DNA of 64,000 nucleotides, from NCBI RefSeq assembly GCF_024763615.1, contig NC_077224.1, positions 68,148,712 through 68,212,711 on the forward strand, read 5' to 3'. Below, one piece after another: positions 24,917 through 35,342 of the stretch. The stretch is from Phlebotomus papatasi. Its lineage: Eukaryota; Arthropoda; Insecta; Diptera; Psychodidae. The notes below the pieces were generated by a model, which searched no databases, was not told where the DNA came from, and saw only the letters and a program-made list of their open reading frames with translations. A program made the position numbers and the translations under genes. How positions within the stretch are numbered: the first letter of the stretch is position 1; each line of letters begins with the position of its first letter.

Positions 24917-25984
24917 GGGGAAATGCTTCTAATTTTGTCCAGTTTCTTATTTTGGACACTTTGAGGATAACATTGGACACTAAAAATAAATTGATTAAAA
25001 TGATGGATTTTTATTCCAATATTTGATGAATAATGAATTATATCTAAATATTTGTTCCTTTTGGAATATTTTAACACTAAATACGTTAAAATTTGAATAT
25101 GATTTGAGTTGAAATTGCTTTGTTGAAAATTCAGTGTGAGCAATTGCTTACGAGAAATATGACAGAACTTTGTGGCTTACTTCAGTCTTATTTAGTTTTG
25201 GTGAAGTACTAACAAAGTTTGTTCGCTGTTTTTGAGTGATATTATTGAATATTCATTGAATATTGTGTTGATTCATGTTAGTAGTGATTTGTACATTTGA
25301 CCTGAAGTGAGATTTGCCTTGTGAATTAGATTTTTCGTGTGAAAAATGGGAAATTTTTTAAGACATTCACCAGTGAGGTGATGATTCTTATTTTGGACAG
25401 GTGTTTTTCTCACGAAATTTCGTGAAGTTTTAGCTTTTGTGATGACTAGGTTGGACAAATGCCTGGAGAAATGAAGGAGCATCATCTCTACGAAAGAGAT
25501 GCAGTGAGAAATGCCTTGAAAGGCTCCCGGAAAGGGCAGGGAATGAGCGAATCCGCACGTACTTGGAGTACCGAAGTCAACTCACTTTAATGAATGATAT
25601 GGAAAGTTTCTGGGCTTCTTGTGACATTCCACGTTTCCCTTACATGACCAGGAAGAGGACTTGGTAAGATTGGTTCATGAAATGAAGAACAATGGGCATC
25701 CTGTTGAGGCGGATTATCTGTCCAAATTTACAGACAAGTTGTAAAAATTAATAACCAAGTTGTCCAAAATAAGAGTCAAATTCACCTCTACATATCAATT
25801 CATTTTTAAACGTATTAAAACTAATTTTAGTAAAAATGAGATGATAAATAGCTTGCCAAGTTTCTAAACAATCCTTCTGAAAAGAGAGTAACAAGAAAAG
25901 TCAATTAGTATTGAAAATATGGCACTTCAAACTTAGGATATCGATGCTTATATGCAGACTGTCCAAAATTATAAGCACTTCCCC
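24917..25984. mobile_element. pogo-like DNA transposon with decayed transposase
   Basis: 1068 bp, TA on both sides (24915-24916, 25985-25986). Termini GGGGAAATGCTTCTAATTTT and the near reverse complement, followed by TTGGACA-type subterminal repeats. This is a Tc1/mariner-superfamily element by its TA duplication; the interior protein remnant is listed separately. Too short and too broken to be autonomous. Confidence 0.8.
25485..25742 (+). pseudogene. Remnant of a pogo-type transposase N-terminus
   Basis: The + strand gives YERDAVRNALKGSRKGQGMS and then ESART. One base shift later it reads GVPKSTH. Together these match the usual shape of a psq-type helix-turn-helix (a basic AVR..G helix, S..A A..Y, GVP.STL) of pogo/Tigger transposases. 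Further on, DQEEDLVRLVHEMKNNGHPV resembles the second, CENP-B-like helix-turn-helix. Stops and at least one frameshift break it. The DDE catalytic domain is absent, so it was probably lost by internal deletion. Family assignment is by motif memory, not a search. Confidence 0.6.
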
Positions 25985-26532
25985 TATAGATTTTTTTTTT
26001 CAATTTTATTTTCTAAGTTAAATACAAATTTAAAATATTTTATAAGGACAACGAAGGCTAAATCAGACAATGAAATGTTTTAGTTTGCATAGGAATGAAT
26101 AATAGATGAACTTGGAACTAATGAAATACGCATACATCCTCGTCTTCATTCAAATATTAATTCACTTTTATAATTTTTCAATTAAGTACAAAAATCTTGG
26201 AAAAATACTGCAGAATGGATACTCATTTCATATAAAATTATTTTTTCCTCAAACAGCATAAACCGAGGAAAATTTTTAAATTTGACTTAAAAATTAAAAG
26301 ATTATTAATTAAATTGAAATTAGAAAACTCGATACCAATTCGATTTGTGGAGGAAAAATTTTCTAATTGTCTTCTAATTGTCAAAAACATTTTATACAAC
26401 CCCAATTTTTCGTAAAGTTTAACAGGATTTTAATCTAAAAATCAGTAAATTAATTAACTACTTAATTTAAAAAATACATGGTTTCAATAATTTTTTTCTT
26501 ATCATATCTAACAAACAAATAATAATGGTATA

Positions 26533-26801
26533 GGGTAAAGTGATATAATTTGGAATTAGTGTTACAAGTTAGACAATTCGCCGGTACAAGTTGGACATGG
26601 CTTTTTTTCTTGATAAATACAGTACAAAATTTGTTGTTAAGCACAAGGAACCAAATTATAAAACTAAAGCATTAAAAATATACAAATAAAAATGAAGTAC
26701 TAAAAATTCATCAAGACAAAAAGCCCTGTCCAAATTGTACCAATGTCCAACTTGTACCACTGTTCAACTTGTACCACTGTCCAACTTATACCACTTTGCC
26801 C
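26533..26801. mobile_element. GGGTAAAGTGATA MITE with internal tandem repeat
   Basis: 269 bp, TA on both sides. Left GGGTAAAGTGATATAATTTG, right TATACCACTTTGCCC. Near the right end a 17-bp unit GTCCAACTTGTACCACT is repeated three to four times (26741-26795). Confidence 0.72.
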
Positions 26802-27034
26802 TAAACGATAGTAATCCTGGTTTTCTGTTTATCAGATCACATCGATCATGATAAGCTGGCGACAGCCGCATTTAAGGAGTGATTGCAGTGAATTTATTTA
26901 GCTCAATAAAAATGTAGCAGTTTCTAACAAAAAAATTCGTAAGAAAAAACTTATGGGGTAGTTTGAGACGCGCTGGATTATAATTTGAATTATTTAAATA
27001 AATGTGATAAAAACACTAATTGAGTTATTTTAAT

Positions 27035-27300
27035 CAGGGGCATGACATTTCCTATGTTTCCCATATGTTTATAGCGAGCCGAAAAAACTTTTGAGTTTAT
27101 GAGCTGTTTTCTGTCATTGTAGAATGAATTAGCAAAAAATACTAATACAAAATAAAAGCCAATTTAAGAACGAAGGGGCAACCGAAAACCCTAAATTGGA
27201 AACCTACGTAGTTTTGGAGATATCTCATGAAATGTGTACGAAAACAGGAGAAAAATTACAGTAAAACCGGTCGCGTTTTTCAGAGCTAATGTCACCCCCT
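27035..27300 (-). repeat. Dispersed repeat, copy 2 (inverted)
   Basis: Reverse-complement match to 6195-6465, including CAGGGGCATGACATTTCC and AGCTAATGTCACCCCC. The adjoining ACTTTGCCCCACTTTCC (27437-27453) may be the end of the parent element. Confidence 0.65.
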
Positions 27301-27928
27301 TGATTTTAATAAAGTCTATTACTAGAAGCATACTAAGCGCAAAGATAATTTTGTGAGTTTTAGAATCGTCGTCTTAAAGACAAAATATAAAAAAAAATGT
27401 CCCAAATGTGCCGGCTCTCTCATATTGCTGGCTAACTTTGCCCCACTTTCCTCTATTGTAGTGGTCTTCACTTCAGTGACCTTTGTGTCCTTAATTTCTT
27501 ACAATCCCAGAATAGAGCACTATATTGACAGTCGCTCAAGACAAACCCTGTATTACCCTAATGAAATAATGAAACCAAGTGGTGTGAAAATGAGATGGAA
27601 GAGACGAAGAAGGTGAAAAACCTCAAAGATGTCAATGGTGGTGGAGAAATTTCTACGCACTATTTAACAAGCACTTCCGGATAAATCAAAGAGAGGGTAT
27701 ATTTTTTTACTCATATCGACAACTCCTCAGAAAATTCTCAGATAGCAAACAATGAGGGCGCAAGATGATGGAAAAAGTGCATTAAAGGATTGAATTTGAT
27801 GGTTTTTTTGTCATAATGCCTCGTTGATGGCCAGGAAGTTGCATCAACCGCCGTGACGAGATAAATGCGCTCTTCTTAAATTGCTGGAGCTGTTTCTAGC
27901 TTGGGATTTTTTGCCTACAGGCAAAGGT

Positions 27929-28873
27929 TTAGCCTGGGCTGTCTCGGCGACATTGAAATTGATATTCCTTGAGAGAATGACCGTTGATCTCTTTAATTGT
28001 CTTCCCACAATTCATCAAAATATCACACTGTCCACCTCTAAATCGTTCTGCCACTGTAAACACGATCATATTGTACTTCTTGACTTTGGCATACAAGGCA
28101 GTCGACCACGTGAAAAGTTCGTTAGAAATTGTCTGTATGTTTTTTTTTTCTTGCCGGTATCTCAAAAGTTGAAGTCGTGGGGCGAAGATAAATTTCAAGT
28201 AACGTACCTGGAGAAACATTGATTATGGTTTTAAAAGGCTGTTCCATTGAGTGACTTACCGTATACAATATTCCCTACTCCCTGTTTCTTACATAAAAAA
28301 AACCTTAAGACCAACTGCTCGTGCTCGTTTAAATGTCTTAAAGACGTTGAACGAGGAATCACACGGAGCGTGGCATATGGTCGTTCAGGTGGGTGTTTTG
28401 CTTCAAGATTACAAATGCCCTGGAAAGTCGTTATCTTCTTCAGGAACTTGAATTTTAAATGTCCCCATCAATTTAAATATCCAAAATTACTCAGTTGGAA
28501 AGAACATTTGCGTGCCCCTGAATTCGCTTCTGGCGTCTTAAGACGCTGAACACCTTGAGGAACATCTTACCAGAATACCTGGAAGCTGGAAGTGTCTTCA
28601 ATGGAAAGATGAATCTCTTAAGGATATATCTCTTTTCAATGAGAAGAATAGACCGGAGGTTCGTGCCGCTCTTTTTTATGGTGCTCAATCACCACATCCC
28701 GAAACATGAGGCACATGGGAAGTGATTTTGTGACTTGCACAGACCTCAGAATGGCTTCGAAATACCCAGTGGACTAACTTGTTCTCACACTGACAATTGG
28801 AATTGCGATTCATGACCCAAAGTGATCTGTTCCTCAAATTGTTGAATAATTTATGCACAAAGTGATTTGCCAA
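27929..28873 (-). other. Coding-like island, unknown gene or pseudogene
   Basis: I do not recognise this. It is more GC-rich than its neighbours, and the minus strand shows several protein-like blocks in different frames: a Cys-containing one (28873-28685, includes RNSNCQCENKLVHW), a basic one (28670-28570), one ending in CKKQGVGNIVYG next to a GTAAGT donor near 28260, and one of 96 codons (28219-27929, includes FTVAERFRGGQCDILMNCG) preceded by TTTCTCCAG. This could be a multi-exon gene with short introns, or a broken copy. The Cys block faintly recalls the Cys-x-Cys loop of group III secreted phospholipase A2, but I saw no CCxxHD motif, so I do not claim that. Confidence 0.3.
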
Positions 28874-29039
28874 GGGTCACTTTCTAGTTCAATAAAGAGC
28901 GAAATTATTGTGTATTTGACGATAAAAACAAAACAACTCGTTAGAACAAAATTATATTGAATAAGGCATATGTCTTGATTTCCTATTGTAATCAGTGATG
29001 TTCATATAAAAATTTCAATGAAATATTAAAAAATACATA

Positions 29040-29482
29040 GGGTAAGTGTGCCAAATTCCGGCCAGCTTGCAATTCCGGCCAGCTTGCAATTCCGGCCACA
29101 TTTTTTGTTCCTCGAATTTCCATGAATTTTTGGTTTTTACATACACTAGAGATTATACAGTGCAAAAGAATAACAAAAAATGGAGATTCCACAAACAAGA
29201 TGATGTAAAAAGACATTTGAAGAATTCCCGATGGGCAAAGAACTGTGAGAATGAAGGTGGCCGAAATAAGGTACCAAAGCTATGTCAACATTTTTATTTT
29301 TTTTAAAATGTATTAAGAATGATTTTGGAGTAAATAAAGACGATAAACTGTCTACAAGGTTCCAAGCAACACTCCTTAAAAAGAAGTAATAAAAATATTC
29401 AATTTGTATTAATAATATTGCATTTAAAACTTGAGACCTTGGCGCTTGCATGCAACTATGCCGAAATTTGGCACACTTACCC
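29040..29482 (-). mobile_element. GGGTAAGTGTGCC MITE family, copy 2
   Basis: 443 bp, inverted relative to copy 1. TA precedes it; the right flank is TG, so one side has mutated. The left end has CCGGCCAGCTTGCAATT duplicated in tandem, which explains its extra length. Confidence 0.83.
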
Positions 29483-31164
29483 TGTAAGAATATGAAAATT
29501 TTATTAAGCTTTTCTGATTTTTTTAAAATTAAAATATAAGATTTTAAAAATGAGAACAGTTTCCAGCGCCACTCACGGGGGAAAACAGTGACCTCAAGCG
29601 GAGGAATAAATTTTCACAGTGTTTGATTTAAATAAAGCTGATTTTACTACCTGGCTTTTGTTGCTACTGTCTGTCACTAACATGAATAAATTTTTCAATT
29701 AAAAATTTGGAAAGTCAGTGTCATGGAACAGGTTGTCAATGTCAGTGTCATGGTACTATCAGTATTATGTATCTTTTATTTTGTTTTAATTATAAATTAT
29801 GTGTATTGTAGTTTTCTGTCACTGACTAAACTTTCTAATTTAAAAAAAAAAATCAAAAAGTTAACAACGCCACTTGCGGGAGAAGGCAGTGCCCCCAAGC
29901 GGGAAAAAATTGCCGAATTCAGTAAATTCTTGGAAATATGTTTGTTTCATTGGAAAAGATAACAGGAAATAATTTAAAAATATATATATTTATCTTAAAT
30001 ATTTTTACTAGTACTCTAGCACAACTCTTTAGTATTTCTTTACTTATTTAATTTAGCAACAGATGACGCTGGAAGCAAACTCATTCTCTTTTGTCGAAAA
30101 TTCCTCAATAGAAGAACTTTTTCCCAGGTTCATAGTGCGGAAGTAAATAAAATTCTTGTCCCTCTATTTGACGATGTTAAAAATATTCATAGAGCACCAG
30201 AACGAGACCTTTATCGCCTTGAAGTATAAAATTTTCTATAATTACTCTACCGTATGTCACAGTTTCCAGAGTATGTTTTTCTACCAAGAAGTTAGTGCTG
30301 GTGCTTGAAAATTGTGTGCAATATGGCACATGAATATTTCATTGTAATTAGGGGTGAATGTGGCTTTGTTTTTCGTACAATAGCACTGTCTTGAAAAATT
30401 TCTCATGCGCCAATGATTTTCTACAAACCTGAGACCGGAACTCTCATTCTGTCGTGGGAATATTTCCTCGAGAACACCCTCTATATCTCTCTTGAGAATA
30501 TTTATCATTTATTAGCTATAGTATCTCATTTTCAATGCATGTAGTGGAACTTGAGAATTTTTGCACTCCTTGTTTCCAAAGTACATTGACTGCAGGGAAA
30601 AGAAATGGGAAGTCGGGTGGAAAGGCGCCAAATGGTGGAGAAAGTCCTATTGAGAAAATGTTGATATTTTTTTTTTATTGAACGTCGATAAGAACTTTTA
30701 TTGATTGATCTGGTTCAACAAGAGAAGGTGTCTCTAATCCACCCTCGCAGTCATTTACGTTTTCCCCGTGTCTGTTGATTTAAGTGCCTCTTATCGGGGA
30801 GATTTATCAAAGTTATTTACTCAATATTCCATACGACACAGAAATACAACTTACATGTACTGACTTTTTTCTATACCCTCAACTCCACCCTAACAATTTG
30901 CCTCCTACACCGCCTATATACATATTGTGAGAAATTTTCTAACTGCTAAGGCAGCGTGTTATTAAGACACGTAATTTATTCATAAATCCTCCTGGACACT
31001 ATTCCTTTTCAATCAAATTGAGTCTTCCAATACAAATTTCTCAGGGTTTGCCCTTCTTCATGTCCTCATTCACGAGGGGCTCATCAAAATACAAATTTGA
31101 GATCCCTCTTGTAAATCAAGAAGCTATACTACTTATTGATTTTTTTTTTTGGATAATCCACCAA
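29483..31164. other. Gene-less stretch with a decayed tandem repeat
   Basis: CAGCGCCACTCACGGGGG (29563-29580) and CAACGCCACTTGCGGGAG (29864-29881) head two diverged copies about 300 bp apart. A similar sequence is inverted near 52465-52500. No gene is seen; 30100-31100 is unique. Confidence 0.4.
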
Positions 31165-31490
31165 ATGTAATGGTGGTGGCACGGGTCCCGGTCAAAATCT
31201 CGAAAACCAAAATCCCGAAATCCAAAATCCCGAACGCCAAAATCCCGAAAGCCAAAATCCCGAATTCTTAAAAGTGACACAGCTACTCCCACGATTGTAC
31301 CCGCGCTTGCTGGAGGCAAAGGGAAATCTTCTGTATCTTGGAAAATTATTCTAAACATTTTCCTACATATAATATCATCGCTATCAGGATATTGAACATT
31401 CGGGATTTTGGCTTTCGGGAATTTTAGCCTTTTCGGAATATTGGCGTTCGGGATTTTGGCTTTCGGGATTTTGGCTGCCACCGGGTGGCA
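31165..31490. repeat. Inverted arrays of a 15-bp CCAAAATCCCGAAAG unit
   Basis: Four to five units at about 31190-31265 face an inverted array of about five units at 31396-31475, across a 130-bp unrelated spacer. GGTGGCAC-type ends (31174-31182, inverted 31475-31490) suggest a small foldback element. The repeat yields an artificial protein-like frame of F-G-F-R-D. Confidence 0.8.
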
Positions 31491-31717
31491 CACCTTTTCA
31501 ATTTAGAGAATTTCAGTCGATTGAAATTTACCTCTCTTTCAAATTGAAATTAGATATAGTTGTCTCTTTCTGTCAAATGTAAACTGAAATTTCAATTTCA
31601 ATTTTGATTTGCATTTGACAGAAAGAAACAACTATATCTAATTTCAATTTGAAAAACTGAGAGGTAAAATTTCAATCGATTGGATTTTACTAAATTGAAA
31701 ATGTGTGCCAGCGCCAT
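31487..31717. repeat. Long near-perfect hairpin
   Basis: About 105 bp from GTGGCACACCTTTTCAATTT to TTTCTGTCAAATG is repeated as the reverse complement, ending CATTTGACAGAAAG...GTGTGCCAGCGCC. The loop is about 30 bp. Directly abuts the previous array and shares its GTGGCACAC end. Confidence 0.8.
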
Positions 31718-31744
31718 GAGGAATAAAATTGGAATTTTGAATTT

Positions 31745-32010
31745 TAAGCCCCCGGTACAACTTTTATATCGGTAAAATTTCATGAAATCGAAATTCCTTT
31801 CCCTTCTGAAAAGATTTGCATGAGTTTATCACATCTTTCGGACTCAAAATTGAACTGAACTAAATTTAAATTAGTGTCAGTATGATGTTCAAAAGAAGGA
31901 GAGTGTGAAAGAGAAGGATAAACATATGCAAAACCTTTAGGAAAGAAAGGGAAGTAAATTTTGAATTTATGAAATTTTCCTGATCTTAAAAGAATGTCGG
32001 AGCTATTAAC
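31745..32010. mobile_element. TGGCTCC foldback MITE, diverged copy
   Basis: Shares AAATTTCATGAAATCGAAATT at the left and GAAATTTTCCTGATCTTAAA at the right with 24262-24523. Outer termini are decayed. Confidence 0.6.
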
Positions 32011-32014
32011 AATA

Positions 32015-33250
32015 GTTTTCAAAAAACAAAAAACGAATGAATAAAAATTTACAAAAAATGAAAAAAATATTTAAAAAGCAAATTCAAGCTTAAATAAAAC
32101 AACGATAGGATAAATTGCCAATAATAGGATAAACAGGACCTAATGGAAGAATATATGAATAAATTATAGAATTTACGGTGATTAATTTCTTATTAAAATA
32201 TTCTGAATACGTTTTTAGACAAATTCTCAATCGTTGGATTTACGTCACATGACTTAATGATGAGAAATTTTGTAATACTCAAAATAATTTACCCTACCTA
32301 CCATTAAACTTTTTTTTTTGTGAAACGCTAAAATATTAAATTTTGATTCAGGAAATTACGTTGCTGTTAGAAATTATTTTCGATGCTTTTACATTGAACC
32401 AAATTTTTAAATTATTAATTTATAAGGTTTTCATATTGGATTATTTTAAAACGTGCATAAGAAATTAAAAGTAAAATTTCGCTTTGACTTATTTTTTCAA
32501 AAGACTTCCTAGACAACAAAAACTTTTGTTTCATAAACGAATTTAGAAAGATAACGTGTCTAAGAAAACTTGCGATAATATTTTGAAAACCTTATTTTTC
32601 CTATGAGAGATTTACTCTAAAAAGTCAATAATTTTTCTTTAAATTAATAAAATTATTTTAATATATTTCTTTAAGTAGTAATCCATGCAAAGCTTGAATA
32701 AAGTATAATTATCATCAAATAAATTTTTATCAAAAAACTACAAAAAGAAAATTTAGAAAACAGTCCTTATTAATTTTATTTAGGAGAATATAATAGAATA
32801 GTCTTTTTAAGGTATTTTTTAAAACTGTTATCGATGACCTTACTGATCAATATTGAGTACGATTAAGAAATTTAAAGATTTTCAAAATGTAGGAGTTTTT
32901 TTTTTATTCTTGTTGATTTAATTCATTTTTGTTCTTATTTGTAATAAAAATTAAAATGAGATAAAAGTTAGTATATTTAAATATTTTACCATTTGAGAAA
33001 TTAATTCTCTGTTTAAGTTGTGATTTTTTTGTTTTTACTAGTCAGTTCCTTGAAATTAGTCAGTACATACAATTTTTAAGTCTTATGTAATTTTTATTCT
33101 GTTATTGCATATTTTTTAAATTTATCTGTTTACTCTTACAGAGAAGAACTTTTTTTAATTTTTTATTTAAGAAAAATACAAAAAAGATAAAAGTTCCTAA
33201 ACTACATTAACCTCAAATATTATGACATTTTAAAGTACAAAAAAAAAGAC
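32015..33250. other. Very AT-rich gene-less stretch
   Basis: No coding frame, repeat or RNA gene that I can support. Confidence 0.45.
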
Positions 33251-33252
33251 TA

Positions 33253-33469
33253 GGGAAAAGCGCGCTACCTTCGGACGACTCAAGCTTCGGACAATTCAAT
33301 TTTTTCTCTATGTTCCTTATGGATTTCGCCCAGAGATCTTTTCTGAAAATATGACGCATGGGACTAGTTATTAAAATATGATATTATAATGGGCCAAATT
33401 AATTTACAATACATCGAAAAAAATGATTTGTGCGAAGCATAAATCGTCTGAAGGTAGCACGCTTTCCCC
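33253..33469. mobile_element. GGGAAAAGCGCGCTACC MITE, short copy
   Basis: 217 bp with TA on both sides. Termini GGGAAAAGCGCGCTACCTTC and GAAGGTAGCACGCTTTCCCC. Same terminal family as 57455-58464. Confidence 0.82.
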
Positions 33470-33559
33470 TACTCTGAATAAAATAATCTAAAAGATGTAA
33501 AAAACGTCTTTCTCAATTTGACGATTTTGAAAATTTTACATTTTTAATTTAAATTTTAA

Positions 33560-34043
33560 TGGCTCCGGCAAACTTTTAGATCAGGAAAATTTCATGAAGT
33601 CGAAATTCAAAATCCTTTCTTTCTCACATGTTTTGCATATGATTATCTCATTCTTTCTCATACCAAATTCGATTGAGCTAAATTGAATTTGAAGTGATGT
33701 TTAAGAGAAGAAGAAGAGTGCCAGAGAATGAGATAGACATATGCAAAACATGTGAGAAAGAAAGGGATCTGAATTTCAACTTCATGAAATTTTCCCATTT
33801 AGATCAGGAAAATTTCATGAAGTCGAAATTCAAAAGCCTTTCTTTCTCACATGTTTTACATATGACTATCTCATTCTTTCTCATACCAAATTCGATTGAG
33901 CTAAATTGAATTTGAAGTGGTGTTTAAGAGAAGAAGAAGAGTGCCAGAGAATGAGACAGACATATGCAAAACATGTGAGAAAGAAAGGGATCCGAATTTC
34001 AACTTCATGAAATTTTCCTGATCTAAAAGGTGTGCTGGAGCCA
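33560..34043. mobile_element. TGGCTCC foldback MITE, tandem double copy
   Basis: 484 bp between TAA duplications (33557-33559, 34044-34046). Two nearly identical hairpin bodies of about 240 bp are fused head-to-tail at about 33796, so it has two bodies but only one pair of outer ends. Confidence 0.82.
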
Positions 34044-34299
34044 TAAGAACTGAAATTCTCAGTCAAAAATTTTGAAAATTCGAAAATTAAAGGTTCTTAA
34101 ATTTTTAAGTGTTACTTTAAAAGCCATTTGCATCTCTCAATAAAACTATAATATTAGGTTTTATTAGTACTTAACCTCATCTCACTTGAAATAGGTATCT
34201 TTGACTCTTTTGATTACCCCCTATATGTTGTCATGAATCTTTAATCCAATATGACTACGACATTTGTCTGTAACTTTGATCGCAAAATACGACTGCAAG

Positions 34300-35130
34300 A
34301 CATTCAAATTACCATTTTTAACATCTTGCGGGGGTCACAATGATGATGATGATGATGGGAATTGCGGCGGTGAAAATTAGTTTGTCTGCACACCATTTGG
34401 ACCCCAAAACAACCCGAACCCAAGAGTTCAATTTCGTCCAGCTGACTCGTGAGAGACTCTTATAAGGGGTGCCTTCTGCTTGCACGAAATCACTCATCCA
34501 GGTGTGCAAATGCGCCTTCTCTTTCTCCAAAAATGCACAGCCGTACGCTCTCCTTCTACCCTAAGCGTGTGTCTTATTCTTCATCACCCTGCTTCTACTG
34601 AATTTTTTTTTGTTCCGTCGTTTTGGCACAAATACATTGAAGGGAATTACATATAGCACACGATTTTTCTGAGGTATATCGGCAATCCCTTGAATGAATG
34701 CTTCTTGCAATAAACCCCGTGGTATAGGGGCACGAGTCCCCTTCTTTTTCACCACATGGCTCTTCTGCATTTTGATGATGAACTTGAGGGATTTTTCATA
34801 TTGTACTTCCTAGATGGAATTTTGACTGGTCCTTACCTTTGATAAATAAACTAATGGATTCTGAAATAGTTAAATCTACTGAGATTAATAAACCTGAGTA
34901 TTGTTGAAAATCTGGCTGTGTCTGTCCCTTGAGATCAAGCTAGGAATATCTATATCAATGCTTAAAATAATTTGCGAAAATGTCAATGAAATTTTAATAT
35001 TGAAAACCAAAACATTTCTCAAGCCACAACTTGAGGCAGTATTGGGCTTTGAAGATAATACACAATATTATGGTATTGGTAGTGTGCAATATAACTAACG
35101 ATGGTTTCTTTTTCTCTCTCTCTTTTCTGC
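34300..35130. other. Unique DNA upstream of the pros coding exon
   Basis: The part at 34300-34780 is more GC-rich and includes a short GAT/ATG microsatellite at 34339-34357. It may hold regulatory sequence or an upstream pros exon, but no donor site can be singled out. The last 30 bases form the pyrimidine tract of the acceptor. Confidence 0.4.
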
Positions 35131-35133
35131 CAG

Positions 35134-35342
35134 GTCCATGCGATGGAAGGGGAATTCTAAGGCCGGGTTAAGAGAGGGGCATCGTCGGCAAGTGGAAGGG
35201 GCACAGAGTCGTGCGATACATCCCGAGGAATTAGTATTGAGTAATAAGTGTAAGCAGACGAGAAATACGTTGAAGAACATTGGAGGGGGGAACACATCTC
35301 CCACTTTTATGGTCACTAGGCCAATAAAGTTGTGTTGTTCTT
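35134..35342 (+). other. pros: pros 5' UTR part of the first coding exon
   Basis: A strong acceptor (long CT tract at 35107-35129, then TGCCAG ending at 35133) opens the exon, so at least one noncoding exon must lie upstream; I could not place it. The 209-nt leader contains an upstream ATG at 35138 whose 84-codon frame runs past the main start to 35392, overlapping the Prospero frame out of register. Such an overlapping uORF would be expected to lower translation unless it is bypassed. Confidence 0.75.

Noticed and set aside
28685..28873. Group III phospholipase A2 fragment
   Set aside because: Only a weak Cys-x-Cys resemblance, with no calcium loop or CCxxHD motif in any frame.
31116..31493. 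Repetitive protein with F-G-F-R-D and P-K-A-K-I motifs
   Set aside because: Direct translation of the inverted 15-bp arrays, so an artefact.
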